A stretch of DNA of 64,000 nucleotides from Clostridium_AF sediminicola. Its GTDB lineage: Bacteria > Bacillota > Clostridia > Clostridiales > Clostridiaceae. The translations under genes were made by a program, and so were the position numbers. Position 1 is the first letter of the stretch. Every line of letters starts with the position of its first letter. Below the pieces are notes generated by a model. It had not been told where the DNA came from, made no database searches, and was given only the letters and a program-made list of their open reading frames with translations. Shown here in pieces: positions 1-8,996 of this stretch. The stretch is taken from assembly GCF_050402865.1 (NCBI RefSeq), contig NZ_BAABMF010000003.1, forward strand, positions 372,001-436,000. Direction: 5' to 3'.

Positions 1-105
1 TCTTGCAGTTTCAATAATATTTATATCATTAAAATTTTTATCAATAATATATTTAACCGCATCAATAACTATTTTTTCATCATCAGCAACCATTAAACTA
101 TACAT
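1..105 (-). CDS. Response regulator, YesN-like (5' end only, runs off the window)
   Basis: Only the first 35 codons are present; the gene continues beyond base 1. The visible protein begins MYSLMVADDEKIVIDAVKYI, the beta1 strand and paired aspartates (ADDE) of a receiver domain. A start three bases upstream (108) is equally in frame; 105 gives the better 7-base spacing to AAGGAG. The start region overlaps the TGA stop of the kinase gene upstream, so translation is probably coupled. In this kinase family the partner is normally a YesN/AraC-type regulator with a C-terminal helix-turn-helix domain; that part is outside the window and is inferred. Confidence 0.8.
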   Translation of the reverse strand, partial: MYSLMVADDEKIVIDAVKYIIDKNFNDINIIETAR

Positions 106-1640
106 CATATATCTCCTTCCTCTATAGCTTCTTCCGTTATATTAAATGGTAATTTAAGTATTATTTTTGTACCAATATTTATCTTAGATTCGATTTCTAT
201 TATATCTACACTGTCAAAAAACACCCTGAGTCTTTGTATTACATTAGTTAATCCAATTCCCGTCGTATGTCCAATTTTCTTTTTCTTTTTTTGATAATCA
301 TTTTTAACACCATTCAATATATTAAACCTTGTATTTTCATCCATTCCTTTTCCGTTATCCTCAATTATTACAGATACAAATTCTTCATGTTTTCTAACAA
401 TTAAATTAATAATTCCTCCACTCTCTAAATCTCCAATACCATGAATACATGCATTTTCAATAATTGGTTGAATTATCATAACTGGCATCTCAACATCAAC
501 TTCACCTTCTTCAACATCAAAGTTAAATTGAATCATATCGCCAAATCTAGTTTCTAATAAATAAACATATGTTTTGAGATTATCTAATTCTTCTTTTAAT
601 GTTACTGGTTCATCCATCTTTTTTAGATTATACCTAAACAGACTAGACATTTTTTCCAGAAAAATTCCCGTTCTTTCTGCATCCTCCATCATTGCAAGTT
701 GTACTCCCGCATTTAATGTGTTAAATAGAAAATGAGGGTTTATTTGGGATTGAAGAGCTCTTATTTGCGCATTTTTCAGCATATTTTTCATCTTTAAATT
801 TTCCATTTTTTCATCTTTAAGCTTTGCTTCCATCTCTACTTGGCTTTTCATTTCTTCAATGTACTCATGTATATTGTTCTTCATCTTGTTAAAAGTATCG
901 GCTAAAATCTTTATTTCATCATGAGTCTCCACATAGATATCCTCTACCTGAAAATTACCTTTAGAAATTTCTTCAGCGTTATTAGCAAGTCTTACTATAG
1001 GAACTGATACTTTTCTTGTAAACCAAAAAATTAATACAATACTTATTAAGAACATCAATACTATAATTAGCATATTTAAAATCTGAAGCTTTTTTAGTGT
1101 AGTCGACATTTGAAAATACTTAGTAGTATTATCATTAAACTGACTTAAATTTAATTTATTAATATAAAATTCAATATAACCTGAAATTTTATTTGCTTCT
1201 TCATAATACTGATTATATTTAGTAATATTTCTTGCTCTCTTAGCATTTATTGCTGAATCAGCAACAATGAGATACTCATCAACCATATTTGCTATATCCT
1301 TTAATAAAAGAGAATTTTTATCATAAGATACATCTCTACTAAGGTTATTTAATTCTTTAGATAGCAAATCTCTATTTTTATAATAAGAATCAAGGCTATT
1401 TGTATTTTTTGTTGAAAGATAATTTAATAAATCTTCATCCATTATTTCAATTTTATTTGATAAACTTCTAAAAATTTCATTATTGGTAAACATGTGATCC
1501 ATTTTATTCATAAAGTTACTAGCATTATAAAAAGTGTAAACTGATGTGACCAACATAATAAATGTTAACATCAAAGAAAAAATCAGCATTTTTTTTCGTA
1601 TAGTATTAATTTTAAAAATATTTATGAAAGGTTTAATCAT
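105..1640 (-). CDS. Sensor histidine kinase, YesM/LytS family
   Basis: A 511-residue membrane kinase. Visible in order: transmembrane helix about 18-38, an extracytoplasmic helical sensor region, a second helix about 185-208, a HAMP linker about 206-261, a coiled coil, the His_kinase motif INPHFLFN with the phosphoacceptor His303, and a C-terminal ATPase with an N-box (QPIIENACIHG, about 391) and GIGL (about 461). I chose ATG 1640, preceded by AAAGGAAA and overlapping the upstream stop by 8 bases, rather than a start 42 bases further upstream. It sits between a membrane-anchored sugar-binding protein and a response regulator, so it probably signals extracellular sugar. The ligand is unknown. 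Confidence 0.9.
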   Translation of the reverse strand: MIKPFINIFKINTIRKKMLIFSLMLTFIMLVTSVYTFYNASNFMNKMDHMFTNNEIFRSLSNKIEIMDEDLLNYLSTKNTNSLDSYYKNRDLLSKELNNLSRDVSYDKNSLLLKDIANMVDEYLIVADSAINAKRARNITKYNQYYEEANKISGYIEFYINKLNLSQFNDNTTKYFQMSTTLKKLQILNMLIIVLMFLISIVLIFWFTRKVSVPIVRLANNAEEISKGNFQVEDIYVETHDEIKILADTFNKMKNNIHEYIEEMKSQVEMEAKLKDEKMENLKMKNMLKNAQIRALQSQINPHFLFNTLNAGVQLAMMEDAERTGIFLEKMSSLFRYNLKKMDEPVTLKEELDNLKTYVYLLETRFGDMIQFNFDVEEGEVDVEMPVMIIQPIIENACIHGIGDLESGGIINLIVRKHEEFVSVIIEDNGKGMDENTRFNILNGVKNDYQKKKKKIGHTTGIGLTNVIQRLRVFFDSVDIIEIESKINIGTKIILKLPFNITEEAIEEGDI

Positions 1641-2655
1641 TCTTATTTTCCTTTCCTTTTGCAATATTTTCTTTATATTCATTTAACGTCTTTCCTGTAA
1701 CAATGTCTACATCTGTATGAACATAAGAAGAGGTTCTTCCATTCTCCATTATTTCATATGCTGATTTTATACTTTCATATCCAATCATCTTTGGATCTGG
1801 AATCACTGTTCCATATATTACACCTTTTGCAACATAATTAAAAATTTCATCTAAACTATCATATCCAATAATTTTTACATCCCCAACTTTGTTATAATCT
1901 ACAATAACTTGTGCAACTCCCATAGTATCGTTAGCATCTGAGCAAACTATAACATTAACTTCTGGATGATCAATAATAATTCGTTGGGCTATTTTTTTTA
2001 CGCTAAGAATATCTAAACTAGAATTTTCCAACATTCTTATTTCTATTTCCTTATTTTTAACAGCGTCTTTAAAACCATCTATTTGTGTTTTATTTTGATT
2101 TTCTCCTTTGCTCTTATCTTGTATAAAAGCAACACTAGCAGTACCTTTTGTAGCATCAACTAACAGTTTTCCTTCTTTAGTTCCAATCTCAAACCCGTTA
2201 GTTCCTACAAACACCTTTCTTTTACTAAGTGGGGCATCAGTATCTATAGTTATAACAGGAATTCCTTTATTGTCAGCTTTCTCTACAAGTTTTATGAATT
2301 CATCCCCACTAAAACCTTTGGTTATAATCCCATCTACATCTGAATTAATAGCTATATCCATATACTTTAGTGTATCTTCATAATCACTATTATCCTCAGT
2401 AAAATTTATTTCAACAGCTGATAGAAATTCTAAGGAAGCTTCCTCAATTCCACTTTTTATGTCTTTCCAATACTGCTCTTCTTTATTATTCAATATAACA
2501 CTAAAATGATAATTAGGATTTTCTTTAGGAATCACCTCTCCTTGGGATTGTATAATAAACTTATCTAATATCCTGGAATAGGTTATAGAAATACCCACAG
2601 ATAGCACTAATAAAATTGTTAGTATTATTATAAAGCTTTTATATATCATCTTCAT
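1633..2655 (-). CDS. Membrane-anchored periplasmic sugar-binding-like protein (sensor component)
   Basis: A 340-residue protein with one N-terminal hydrophobic helix (about 7-26), no lipobox and no obvious cleavage site, followed by a type I periplasmic-binding fold (Peripla_BP_4). Typical stretches are FSVILNNKEEQYWKDIKSG near the N-terminus, 'DSDVDGIITKG'-like, VITIDTDAP and VKIIGYDSLDEI. No ABC permease or ATPase lies beside it; the kinase gene follows with an 8-base overlap. This arrangement matches binding-protein/LytS/YesN sensors such as the XylFII-LytS xylose sensor of solventogenic clostridia. I infer that it presents a bound sugar to the kinase rather than to a transporter. GAGG lies 9 bases upstream of the ATG. 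Confidence 0.8.
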   Translation of the reverse strand: MKMIYKSFIIILTILLVLSVGISITYSRILDKFIIQSQGEVIPKENPNYHFSVILNNKEEQYWKDIKSGIEEASLEFLSAVEINFTEDNSDYEDTLKYMDIAINSDVDGIITKGFSGDEFIKLVEKADNKGIPVITIDTDAPLSKRKVFVGTNGFEIGTKEGKLLVDATKGTASVAFIQDKSKGENQNKTQIDGFKDAVKNKEIEIRMLENSSLDILSVKKIAQRIIIDHPEVNVIVCSDANDTMGVAQVIVDYNKVGDVKIIGYDSLDEIFNYVAKGVIYGTVIPDPKMIGYESIKSAYEIMENGRTSSYVHTDVDIVTGKTLNEYKENIAKGKENKND

Positions 2656-2795
2656 TCATTATTACCTCTTTTAATATAATTTACTATTTCATAGTTTAGA
2701 ATGTCTATACTTATGATTATTAATTATACCTTTCAACAATAATTATTTCAATTTGATAACAATTTTGTGCTAGTTTTAGTGATTTTGTCCATGAA

Positions 2796-3683
2796 TCAAC
2801 TATTTAATTTTCTAAACTTTGCAGGTGTACAATTTTTATACTCCTTAAATTTTCTTATAAAATAACTAAAATTCTCAAATCCTACTTCATAACAAACATC
2901 CATAATTTTTCTGTCTTCATTTTGCAAAATCTTCGTAGCCTGTTCTATTCTATATTGATTTATATAATCTATAGGCGTTTTTCCTGTTTGAGTTTTAAAA
3001 AATCTACAAAAATACTGTGTATTCATATTAGCAACCTTAGCTAGTGAATCAATGTAAATTTTACTTTTGTAATTTTGGTGTATATAATTAATAATTTTTT
3101 TTATTAAATTTATTTTATATTCTTTAACATCTTCATTTGTAGTACTTTTAATTACAAATCCATCATTACCTGCTAAAATTGAAACTATTCTTAATAAAGA
3201 AGCTTTTATCCCAATTTCCCATCCTGCTTTCAACTCTCTATAGCATTTTATAATTGATTTTATTTCTTCTATAACCTCTCCACCCCATTCAATATAATTG
3301 TTTACTGTATACGGGAATAAGGCTTTTCCATTTATGATTGGATCTAAATATTTACTTTGGCAATAATCATAAATTGCACTACTTAGAAAATCTAAATTGA
3401 ATACAATTGCATGATGAATAGATTCTTCAATACCTACAACTTTTCCGTAATGTAGAGATTCTCTATTAATAAATACACATTGCCCCTCAGTAATACTTAT
3501 TTTTTTCATCTCTATACTAAAATCAATTGAACCTTTTTCTACATAAATTATTTCTACTTCTTTATGCCAATGGCAGTATATTTCTTCTTGCTCTTTTAAA
3601 TGCATATCTAAATATATAAAAAGTGGTAACATTGGTGATCCATGCACCTTATTTTCTTCTAAATCAATAATTCTCTGATTCAT
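2796..3683 (-). CDS. AraC-family transcriptional regulator
   Basis: A 295-residue protein with an N-terminal cupin-like sensing domain (FIYLDMHLKEQEEIYCHWHKE, His pair typical of AraC cupins) and a C-terminal double helix-turn-helix about 195-293 (IDSLAKVANMNTQYFCRFFK; GKTPIDYINQYRI; VCYEVGFENFSYFIRKFKEY). It is divergent from the GH31 alpha-glucosidase gene with 152 bases between them, so local control of that gene is likely. The inducer is unknown; the cupin suggests a sugar. AAGGAAAGG precedes the ATG. A 10-base direct repeat in the shared intergenic region could be its binding site. Confidence 0.88.
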   Translation of the reverse strand: MNQRIIDLEENKVHGSPMLPLFIYLDMHLKEQEEIYCHWHKEVEIIYVEKGSIDFSIEMKKISITEGQCVFINRESLHYGKVVGIEESIHHAIVFNLDFLSSAIYDYCQSKYLDPIINGKALFPYTVNNYIEWGGEVIEEIKSIIKCYRELKAGWEIGIKASLLRIVSILAGNDGFVIKSTTNEDVKEYKINLIKKIINYIHQNYKSKIYIDSLAKVANMNTQYFCRFFKTQTGKTPIDYINQYRIEQATKILQNEDRKIMDVCYEVGFENFSYFIRKFKEYKNCTPAKFRKLNS

Positions 3684-3722
3684 AAGAACCTTTCCTTTCT
3701 AGTTAAAATATTGTCATAATAG

Positions 3723-3784
3723 TGTTATTATAGGTGAAAATAGAGAAAGTTTTCTAGAGTTTAAGCGTTTATAATGTTATTATA
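3723..3784. promoter_or_regulatory. Direct repeat and palindrome in the AraC/GH31 divergent region
   Basis: The 10-mer TGTTATTATA occurs at 3723-3732 and again at 3775-3784, 52 bases apart (about five helical turns), as expected for AraC-type half-sites. The second copy is part of the palindrome TTATAAT-GTT-ATTATAA (3769-3785), which contains a possible -10 hexamer TATAAT (3770-3775). Just upstream, TTTAAGCGTTTATA (3760-3773) resembles a degenerate catabolite-responsive element. Function is inferred from position only. Confidence 0.35.
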
Positions 3785-3835
3785 AGATAAAAAATTATAA
3801 ATAACTAGATATAAACTTTAAACTGGAGGTTAAAA

Positions 3836-6199
3836 ATGTTTGGAAAAATAGTAAATTACACTAGAGAAAACACTAAACTTAGTGTTAACTTTGAAAATGG
3901 CTTAGGAATAATTGATGTTATAAATCCTTATGTAGTAAATGTCTTTTCTCCTTTAAAATATAAAGAACACTATTCAAGAGCAATCGAAGATTTAACTCGT
4001 GAAAAATGTACAATTGATTTTAAACAATGCAATGAATATTTAGAATTATGTACAAATGAATTGATTATACGAATATATGACAATTTTAAAGTAGATTTTT
4101 ATAATAAAGTTGGAGACATTTTATGTGAAGACTATAGAGATAACAGGAAACCATTTATTAGAAGAGGTGACTCTTATTTATTTGAACAAGAAGGACATAA
4201 ATCTGAAGATAGAAGTACTTCTCATAAGATTGAAATAATTAAAAAGATGTATAATGATGAAAAATTTTATGGTCTTGGTGAAAAAACTGGTCATCTAAAT
4301 AAAAAAGGCTATGAATATACTATGTGGAATACTGATGATGCTAGTCCTCACGTTGAAAGTCATAAAACTCTATATAAATCTATCCCGTTTTTTATAACAT
4401 TAAGAGAAAATAATGCTTTCGGTATATTCTTTGATAATACCTTTAAAACCTACTTTGATATGGGAAAAGAGAATTCAAATTACTATTATTTTGGAGCTGA
4501 TGATGGAAATTTAGATTATTATTTTATCGCAGGACCAGAATTTAATAAAGTTGTTACTAGATATACTGATTTAACTGGAAAAACTCCTTTACCTCAAATG
4601 TGGACATTAGGGTACCAACAAAGTAGATATACTTATGATTCAAAAGAAAGACTTATGGAGATTGCTAATAATTTTAGAGCAATGGATATTCCTTGTGATG
4701 TACTACATTTAGACATAGATTATATGGATAATTTTAAAGTATTTACTTGGGATAAAAATAAATTCCCTAATCCAAAAGAAATTACAAATGACCTTTATAA
4801 TAACGGCTTTAAAGTTGTTACTATAATCGACCCCGGTGTAAAAAAAGCTAAGGGATATTCTGTTTATGATGAAGGTATGAAAAATAAGTTTTTTGCTACT
4901 GACAAAGATGGAGTAACCTATATTAACAAAGTTTGGCCTGGCGATTCAGCTTTCCCAGATTTCTCAGATAACTCAGTTAGAAATTGGTGGGCAGATAAGC
5001 AGTCACTCATGATTGATTCAGGTGTTTCAGGAATTTGGAACGATATGAATGAACCTGCAAGTTTTAACGGTCCTTTACCAGATGATGTTCAATTCAAAAA
5101 TGAAGGAAGGGAGACTGACCACAGAGAAGTACACAATGTATACGGTCATCTTATGTCAAAAGCTACCTTTGAAGGAATAAAGAAATATACAAATAAACGT
5201 CCTTTTGTTATTACTAGAGCTTGTTATTCAGGCTCACAGAAATACTCCACAGTATGGACAGGAGATAACCAGAGTTCTTGGGAGCATTTAAGAATGGCAG
5301 TCCCAATGCTTTTAAATCTCGGAATAAGCGGAATGGCATTTTCAGGTACTGATGTAGGTGGTTTTATATCAGACTGTACAGCAGAACTTCTTTCTAGATG
5401 GGTACAATTAGGTTGTTTCTCCCCTTTATTTAGAAACCATTCAGCAGTTGTTACTAGAGATCAAGAACCTTGGGCTTTTGATGAAGAAACTTTGAAAATC
5501 TATAGAAAATATGTAAAACTTAGATATAAGTTTATCCCTTATCTATATGATTTAATGAAACAATGCGAATCCACTGGTTTACCTCCTATGAGACCTTTAG
5601 TTCTACACTATACTAATGACAAGAATGTACATGAGCTAAATGATGAATTCCTATTTGGCGAAAATATTCTAGTGGCACCAATTGTAGAACAAGGAAAAAA
5701 TTTCAGAGCGTTATATTTACCAAAAGGTAATTGGATAGACTATTGGACTGGAGAAAATATAAAAGGACAGGAACATATTATTAAAAATGCCAAACTAGAT
5801 ACCTGTCCAATTTATATAAAGGAAGGTAGTATTATTCCAAATTACCCAGAACTAAATTATATTGGAGAAAAAGAAATCAAAGATTTAATCTTAGATGTTT
5901 ATCCAGGATATGGAGAATACACTCACTACCAAGATGATAATAGCAGCTATAATTATAAAGAAGGAGAATATAATTTATACAGGTTCAATATGATTTATGA
6001 TAAGAACTTAGTTATCAAAATAGATACTCCCCATACTGGCTACGAGAATTACTATGAGAATTTCAAAATAAAAGTTAATAATCAAAATATAAGAAAAATC
6101 ACTTTTAATGATAAGGAAATAACTTATAATAAGATAACTACAGGTGTTGAATTTATAATACCAGCAATTGAAGGTGAAATTATCATTCAAATTAAATAA
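3836..6199 (+). CDS. GH31 family alpha-glucosidase
   Basis: A 787-residue cytoplasmic glycoside hydrolase with no signal peptide. The GH31 catalytic signature GIWNDMNEPASFNG places the nucleophile at Asp403, and GDNQSSWEHL places the acid/base at Asp477. An N-terminal beta-domain, the (beta/alpha)8 barrel beginning near LPQMWTLGYQQSRYTY, and a C-terminal beta-sandwich are all recognisable, and the length is normal for the family. It should release terminal glucose from imported alpha-glucosides; the exact linkage cannot be told from sequence, and alpha-xylosidase activity is less likely but possible. TGGAGG lies 7 bases before the ATG. The divergent AraC gene probably controls it. Confidence 0.93.
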   Translation: MFGKIVNYTRENTKLSVNFENGLGIIDVINPYVVNVFSPLKYKEHYSRAIEDLTREKCTIDFKQCNEYLELCTNELIIRIYDNFKVDFYNKVGDILCEDYRDNRKPFIRRGDSYLFEQEGHKSEDRSTSHKIEIIKKMYNDEKFYGLGEKTGHLNKKGYEYTMWNTDDASPHVESHKTLYKSIPFFITLRENNAFGIFFDNTFKTYFDMGKENSNYYYFGADDGNLDYYFIAGPEFNKVVTRYTDLTGKTPLPQMWTLGYQQSRYTYDSKERLMEIANNFRAMDIPCDVLHLDIDYMDNFKVFTWDKNKFPNPKEITNDLYNNGFKVVTIIDPGVKKAKGYSVYDEGMKNKFFATDKDGVTYINKVWPGDSAFPDFSDNSVRNWWADKQSLMIDSGVSGIWNDMNEPASFNGPLPDDVQFKNEGRETDHREVHNVYGHLMSKATFEGIKKYTNKRPFVITRACYSGSQKYSTVWTGDNQSSWEHLRMAVPMLLNLGISGMAFSGTDVGGFISDCTAELLSRWVQLGCFSPLFRNHSAVVTRDQEPWAFDEETLKIYRKYVKLRYKFIPYLYDLMKQCESTGLPPMRPLVLHYTNDKNVHELNDEFLFGENILVAPIVEQGKNFRALYLPKGNWIDYWTGENIKGQEHIIKNAKLDTCPIYIKEGSIIPNYPELNYIGEKEIKDLILDVYPGYGEYTHYQDDNSSYNYKEGEYNLYRFNMIYDKNLVIKIDTPHTGYENYYENFKIKVNNQNIRKITFNDKEITYNKITTGVEFIIPAIEGEIIIQIK

Positions 6200-6213
6200 G
6201 CCTTAAAAGATAG

Positions 6214-6251
6214 AATAAAACCATCATCGATTTACGGATGATGGTTTTATT
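6214..6251. terminator. Bidirectional intrinsic terminator between GH31 and the osmoprotectant operon
   Basis: Arms AATAAAACCATCATC (6214-6228) and GATGATGGTTTTATT (6237-6251) form a perfect 15-bp stem with an 8-base loop and flanking T/A runs. It serves the two convergent genes. Confidence 0.85.
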
Positions 6252-6252
6252 G

Positions 6253-7233
6253 TTAAGATGCATTTTTATTAAAGTTATTGATTTTCTCGTATGCTGATAC
6301 TAAAGAGAATTCACCGATAATAACTCCATTTTTGTCTTTTACAGCAATTCTCTCTACCCCATAATCAAACATGACTCTAATCCCTTCCATTAATGTAGAA
6401 TTCATATTCAAAAATGGTACATTTCTATTAGCAAAATATTTTTTTTCTTTTTCAGTTATTTCTTTACACATTTCATATACATGTGAAATATTTAAATAGG
6501 CTGCAAAATTCTTCTGACCAAAAAATTCTTTAACAAAATCTGTTTTTGGAGAAAAGAGCATTTCTTCTTTTGAACCCTCTTGTTCAATTTTGCCATTATT
6601 AAATAGTATTATCTTTGTTCCTAATTTTGTAGCTTCGCCAATGTCATGAGTCACAAATATAATTGTCTTCTTTAGTTTATTGTATATTCTTAATAACTCA
6701 TCTTGTAAAGCTCTTCTAGATATCTCATCTACAGCACCTAAAGGTTCATCCATCAAAATAATATCTGGATCCGCTGCAAGAGCTCTTGCTACACCAACTC
6801 TTTGCCTCTGTCCTCCACTTAATTCTCTAGGATATTTATGCAGATGTTCCGCTTCTAATCTAACAAGTTTTATAAGTTCTTTTGCTTTTTCTTCTCTAAT
6901 GCTTCTAGGCGTATTTTTTATATTTAAAACATAGCTAATATTTTCTCCAACAGTCATATGAGGGAACAGACCTATATGTTGAATTACATATCCTACACTT
7001 CTTCTTAACTCAATTGTATTCCATTTATTTATTTCTTTACCCTTAACAAAAATATTCCCACTTTGTGGTTTTATCAATCCATTAATTAATTTTAATATTG
7101 TAGTTTTACCACAGCCTGACGGTCCTATTAATGTTACAAATTCACCTCTATTAATGGAAAGATTCAAATTATTGATTACAGGCTTTTCATTCCCATAAGT
7201 TTTGGTTACATTTTCAAATTTTATAATCTCCAT
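6253..7233 (-). CDS. Osmoprotectant (glycine betaine/choline type) ABC transporter ATPase
   Basis: A 326-residue ABC ATPase of the OpuCA/ProV group. Walker A GPSGCGKTT is at 37-45, signature LSGGQ at 138-142, Walker B DIILMDEP at 157-164 and the switch His at 196. After the ATPase domain a roughly 80-residue tail (STLMEGIRVMFDYGVERIAV, KDKNGVIIGEFSL) resembles a single CBS motif; OpuCA proteins usually carry a tandem CBS pair, so the regulatory region looks shortened. It is the last gene of a permease/binding-protein/ATPase operon, touching the binding-protein stop. The substrate class is inferred from the whole operon. Confidence 0.87.
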   Translation of the reverse strand: MEIIKFENVTKTYGNEKPVINNLNLSINRGEFVTLIGPSGCGKTTILKLINGLIKPQSGNIFVKGKEINKWNTIELRRSVGYVIQHIGLFPHMTVGENISYVLNIKNTPRSIREEKAKELIKLVRLEAEHLHKYPRELSGGQRQRVGVARALAADPDIILMDEPLGAVDEISRRALQDELLRIYNKLKKTIIFVTHDIGEATKLGTKIILFNNGKIEQEGSKEEMLFSPKTDFVKEFFGQKNFAAYLNISHVYEMCKEITEKEKKYFANRNVPFLNMNSTLMEGIRVMFDYGVERIAVKDKNGVIIGEFSLVSAYEKINNFNKNAS

Positions 7234-8120
7234 TAAAGCAATCCTTTCTTTTCAAGAAATTCTTTTGCAACATCCTTAGGATCTTTATTTTCTTTTTCTA
7301 CTAAATAATTCATTCGAATCATTTCATCGTCACTAATCTGATTTGATAATTTATTTAATATTTCTTTTAATTCAGGATATTTTTCTAAAGTTTCTTTTCT
7401 TATTAATGTTGCTGCCTGGTAAGCAGGAAAAAAGTTTTTATCATCTTTTAATACTTTTAAATTGTATTTTTTCAACAAACCATCAGTAGAAAATACATTT
7501 ATAATGTCTACTTCATCTGATCCGATAGCATCATACTTCAAACCAATATCAATTTCTTTTTTATCTTTAAATTTAAATCCATACATTTTGGATAACCCTG
7601 GCATTCCATCTTCTCTTTCATAAAAATCATATTCAGCACCTAAAGTCAAATTTTCACTTACTTTAGCTAAATCAGAATATGTTTCCAAATCATATTCTTC
7701 AGCAACAGATTTTTTTACAGCTATTGCAAAAGTATTATTAAATCCATATAAATCAAGCCATTCTATACCATATTCTTCCAAATAATCTTTCTTTACCTTT
7801 TCATATAACAAATTTGGGTCACTAATTAACTCTTGCTTTAAAACAAACAACAATCCTGTCCCGGTATATTCAGGATAAATATCTATTTCTCCCTTTACCA
7901 TAGCAGGGTGAATATTTGAAGTTCCACCTCCAATTCCAAGCTTTTGCTCTACTTTAATATCAGTATTCGCTTCAATAAGTTGAGTAATTATTTCAGCTAA
8001 AATATATTGTTCTGAATGCGGTTTTGAAGCAATTACAAGTTTGTTGTTATTCTTATTACAGCTAAATAGTGAAATTGACATAATTAAAGCAATTAACATT
8101 ATTGATATTTTTCTAAACAT
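7233..8120 (-). CDS. Osmoprotectant ABC transporter substrate-binding lipoprotein (OpuAC/ProX-like)
   Basis: A 295-residue secreted lipoprotein. The signal peptide ends in a lipobox LFSC with the lipidated Cys21, followed by an Asn/Lys linker. The mature part has the quaternary-amine-binding fold typical of OpuCC/YehZ proteins: LVIASKPHSEQYILAEIITQ, GGGTSNIHPAMVKGEIDIYP (with EYTGTG following), and FPAYQAATLIRKETL. It begins inside the last codons of the permease gene and ends where the ATPase gene starts, so the three are translationally coupled. It should deliver betaine, carnitine, choline or similar compounds; the exact ligand is not determined. Confidence 0.88.
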   Translation of the reverse strand: MFRKISIMLIALIMSISLFSCNKNNNKLVIASKPHSEQYILAEIITQLIEANTDIKVEQKLGIGGGTSNIHPAMVKGEIDIYPEYTGTGLLFVLKQELISDPNLLYEKVKKDYLEEYGIEWLDLYGFNNTFAIAVKKSVAEEYDLETYSDLAKVSENLTLGAEYDFYEREDGMPGLSKMYGFKFKDKKEIDIGLKYDAIGSDEVDIINVFSTDGLLKKYNLKVLKDDKNFFPAYQAATLIRKETLEKYPELKEILNKLSNQISDDEMIRMNYLVEKENKDPKDVAKEFLEKKGLL

Positions 8121-8787
8121 CCATCACAACTCCATTCTTTTCATTTCCTAAAATTTTAACTCTGATTTTTTTTTCAAATAATCCTAAAATCAAATCTGAT
8201 ATTATTGCAAGCAATGCCACCAGGATACTCCCTGCAAAAGTCATTTCCGCAAAATTTGTTGTAATACCTCGCCAAATAGAAACCCCCAAACCACCAGCTC
8301 CAATAAATGAAGCAATTCCACATAAAGCAATTGTCATTACAACCATTGTCCTAAAACCAGCTATTATTACAGGTAGTGCCATCGGTAGTTGAACTTTAAG
8401 TAACAATTGCCTATCTGTACTTCCCATTCCGATAGCAGATTCAATTATTTGTGAATCAACCTCATTGATACCTACATAGGTATTTCTTATAATAGGTAAT
8501 ACTCCATATAAAACTATTGCAATCAAAGCACTTTTATTACCTATTCCTGTAATTGAAACTAAGAACCCGAATAAAGCAATTGACGGTATAGTATATACCA
8601 TATTGGCTATTGCTAGAACCATATTTGCCATTTTTTCTTTTCTAGTAATGTAAATTCCAAGTCCTATACCTATAATACTAATGATTAAAATTGCAGTTAA
8701 CGATAAAATAATATGCTGTAGAAATAATTCCGCAAAAAAATCCCACCGGTCATATAAAAGTTTTATAACATTAATTAAAAATTTCAT
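8113..8787 (-). CDS. Osmoprotectant ABC transporter permease (OpuCB/ProW-like)
   Basis: A 224-residue inner-membrane permease with five to six predicted helices and the binding-protein-dependent transport loop (ESAIGMGSTDRQLLLKVQLP, ALPVIIAGFRT) that contacts the ATPase. It is the promoter-proximal gene of the operon, preceded by AAGGGTGA. OpuC systems usually have two permease genes (opuCB and opuCD); only one is present here, so it probably forms a homodimer, as in some choline or betaine systems. Confidence 0.87.
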   Translation of the reverse strand: MKFLINVIKLLYDRWDFFAELFLQHIILSLTAILIISIIGIGLGIYITRKEKMANMVLAIANMVYTIPSIALFGFLVSITGIGNKSALIAIVLYGVLPIIRNTYVGINEVDSQIIESAIGMGSTDRQLLLKVQLPMALPVIIAGFRTMVVMTIALCGIASFIGAGGLGVSIWRGITTNFAEMTFAGSILVALLAIISDLILGLFEKKIRVKILGNEKNGVVMDV

Positions 8788-8893
8788 ATATTCACCCTTT
8801 TGCTATTGAATTCTTATTTTAATATTTATTCATCAATACTCTTTAATTTGCTTTGATGTCAAATTATTATTTATCTAATAATTTATCTTTTCA

Positions 8894-8953
8894 ATATAAT
8901 AAAACAGCTTACGTTTACCCTAAAAGGTTGATACGCAAGCTGTTTTATTATAT
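8894..8953 (-). terminator. Intrinsic terminator of the 264-residue unknown gene
   Basis: The 21-base arms 8894-8914 and 8933-8953 pair with a single mismatch, which is a G-U wobble when transcribed on the minus strand. A T-rich tail follows. It is downstream of the gene ending at 8997. Confidence 0.8.
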
Positions 8954-8996
8954 ATAGTTTAATCAATATGTATTTTTCAGAATAACAAATTAATAA

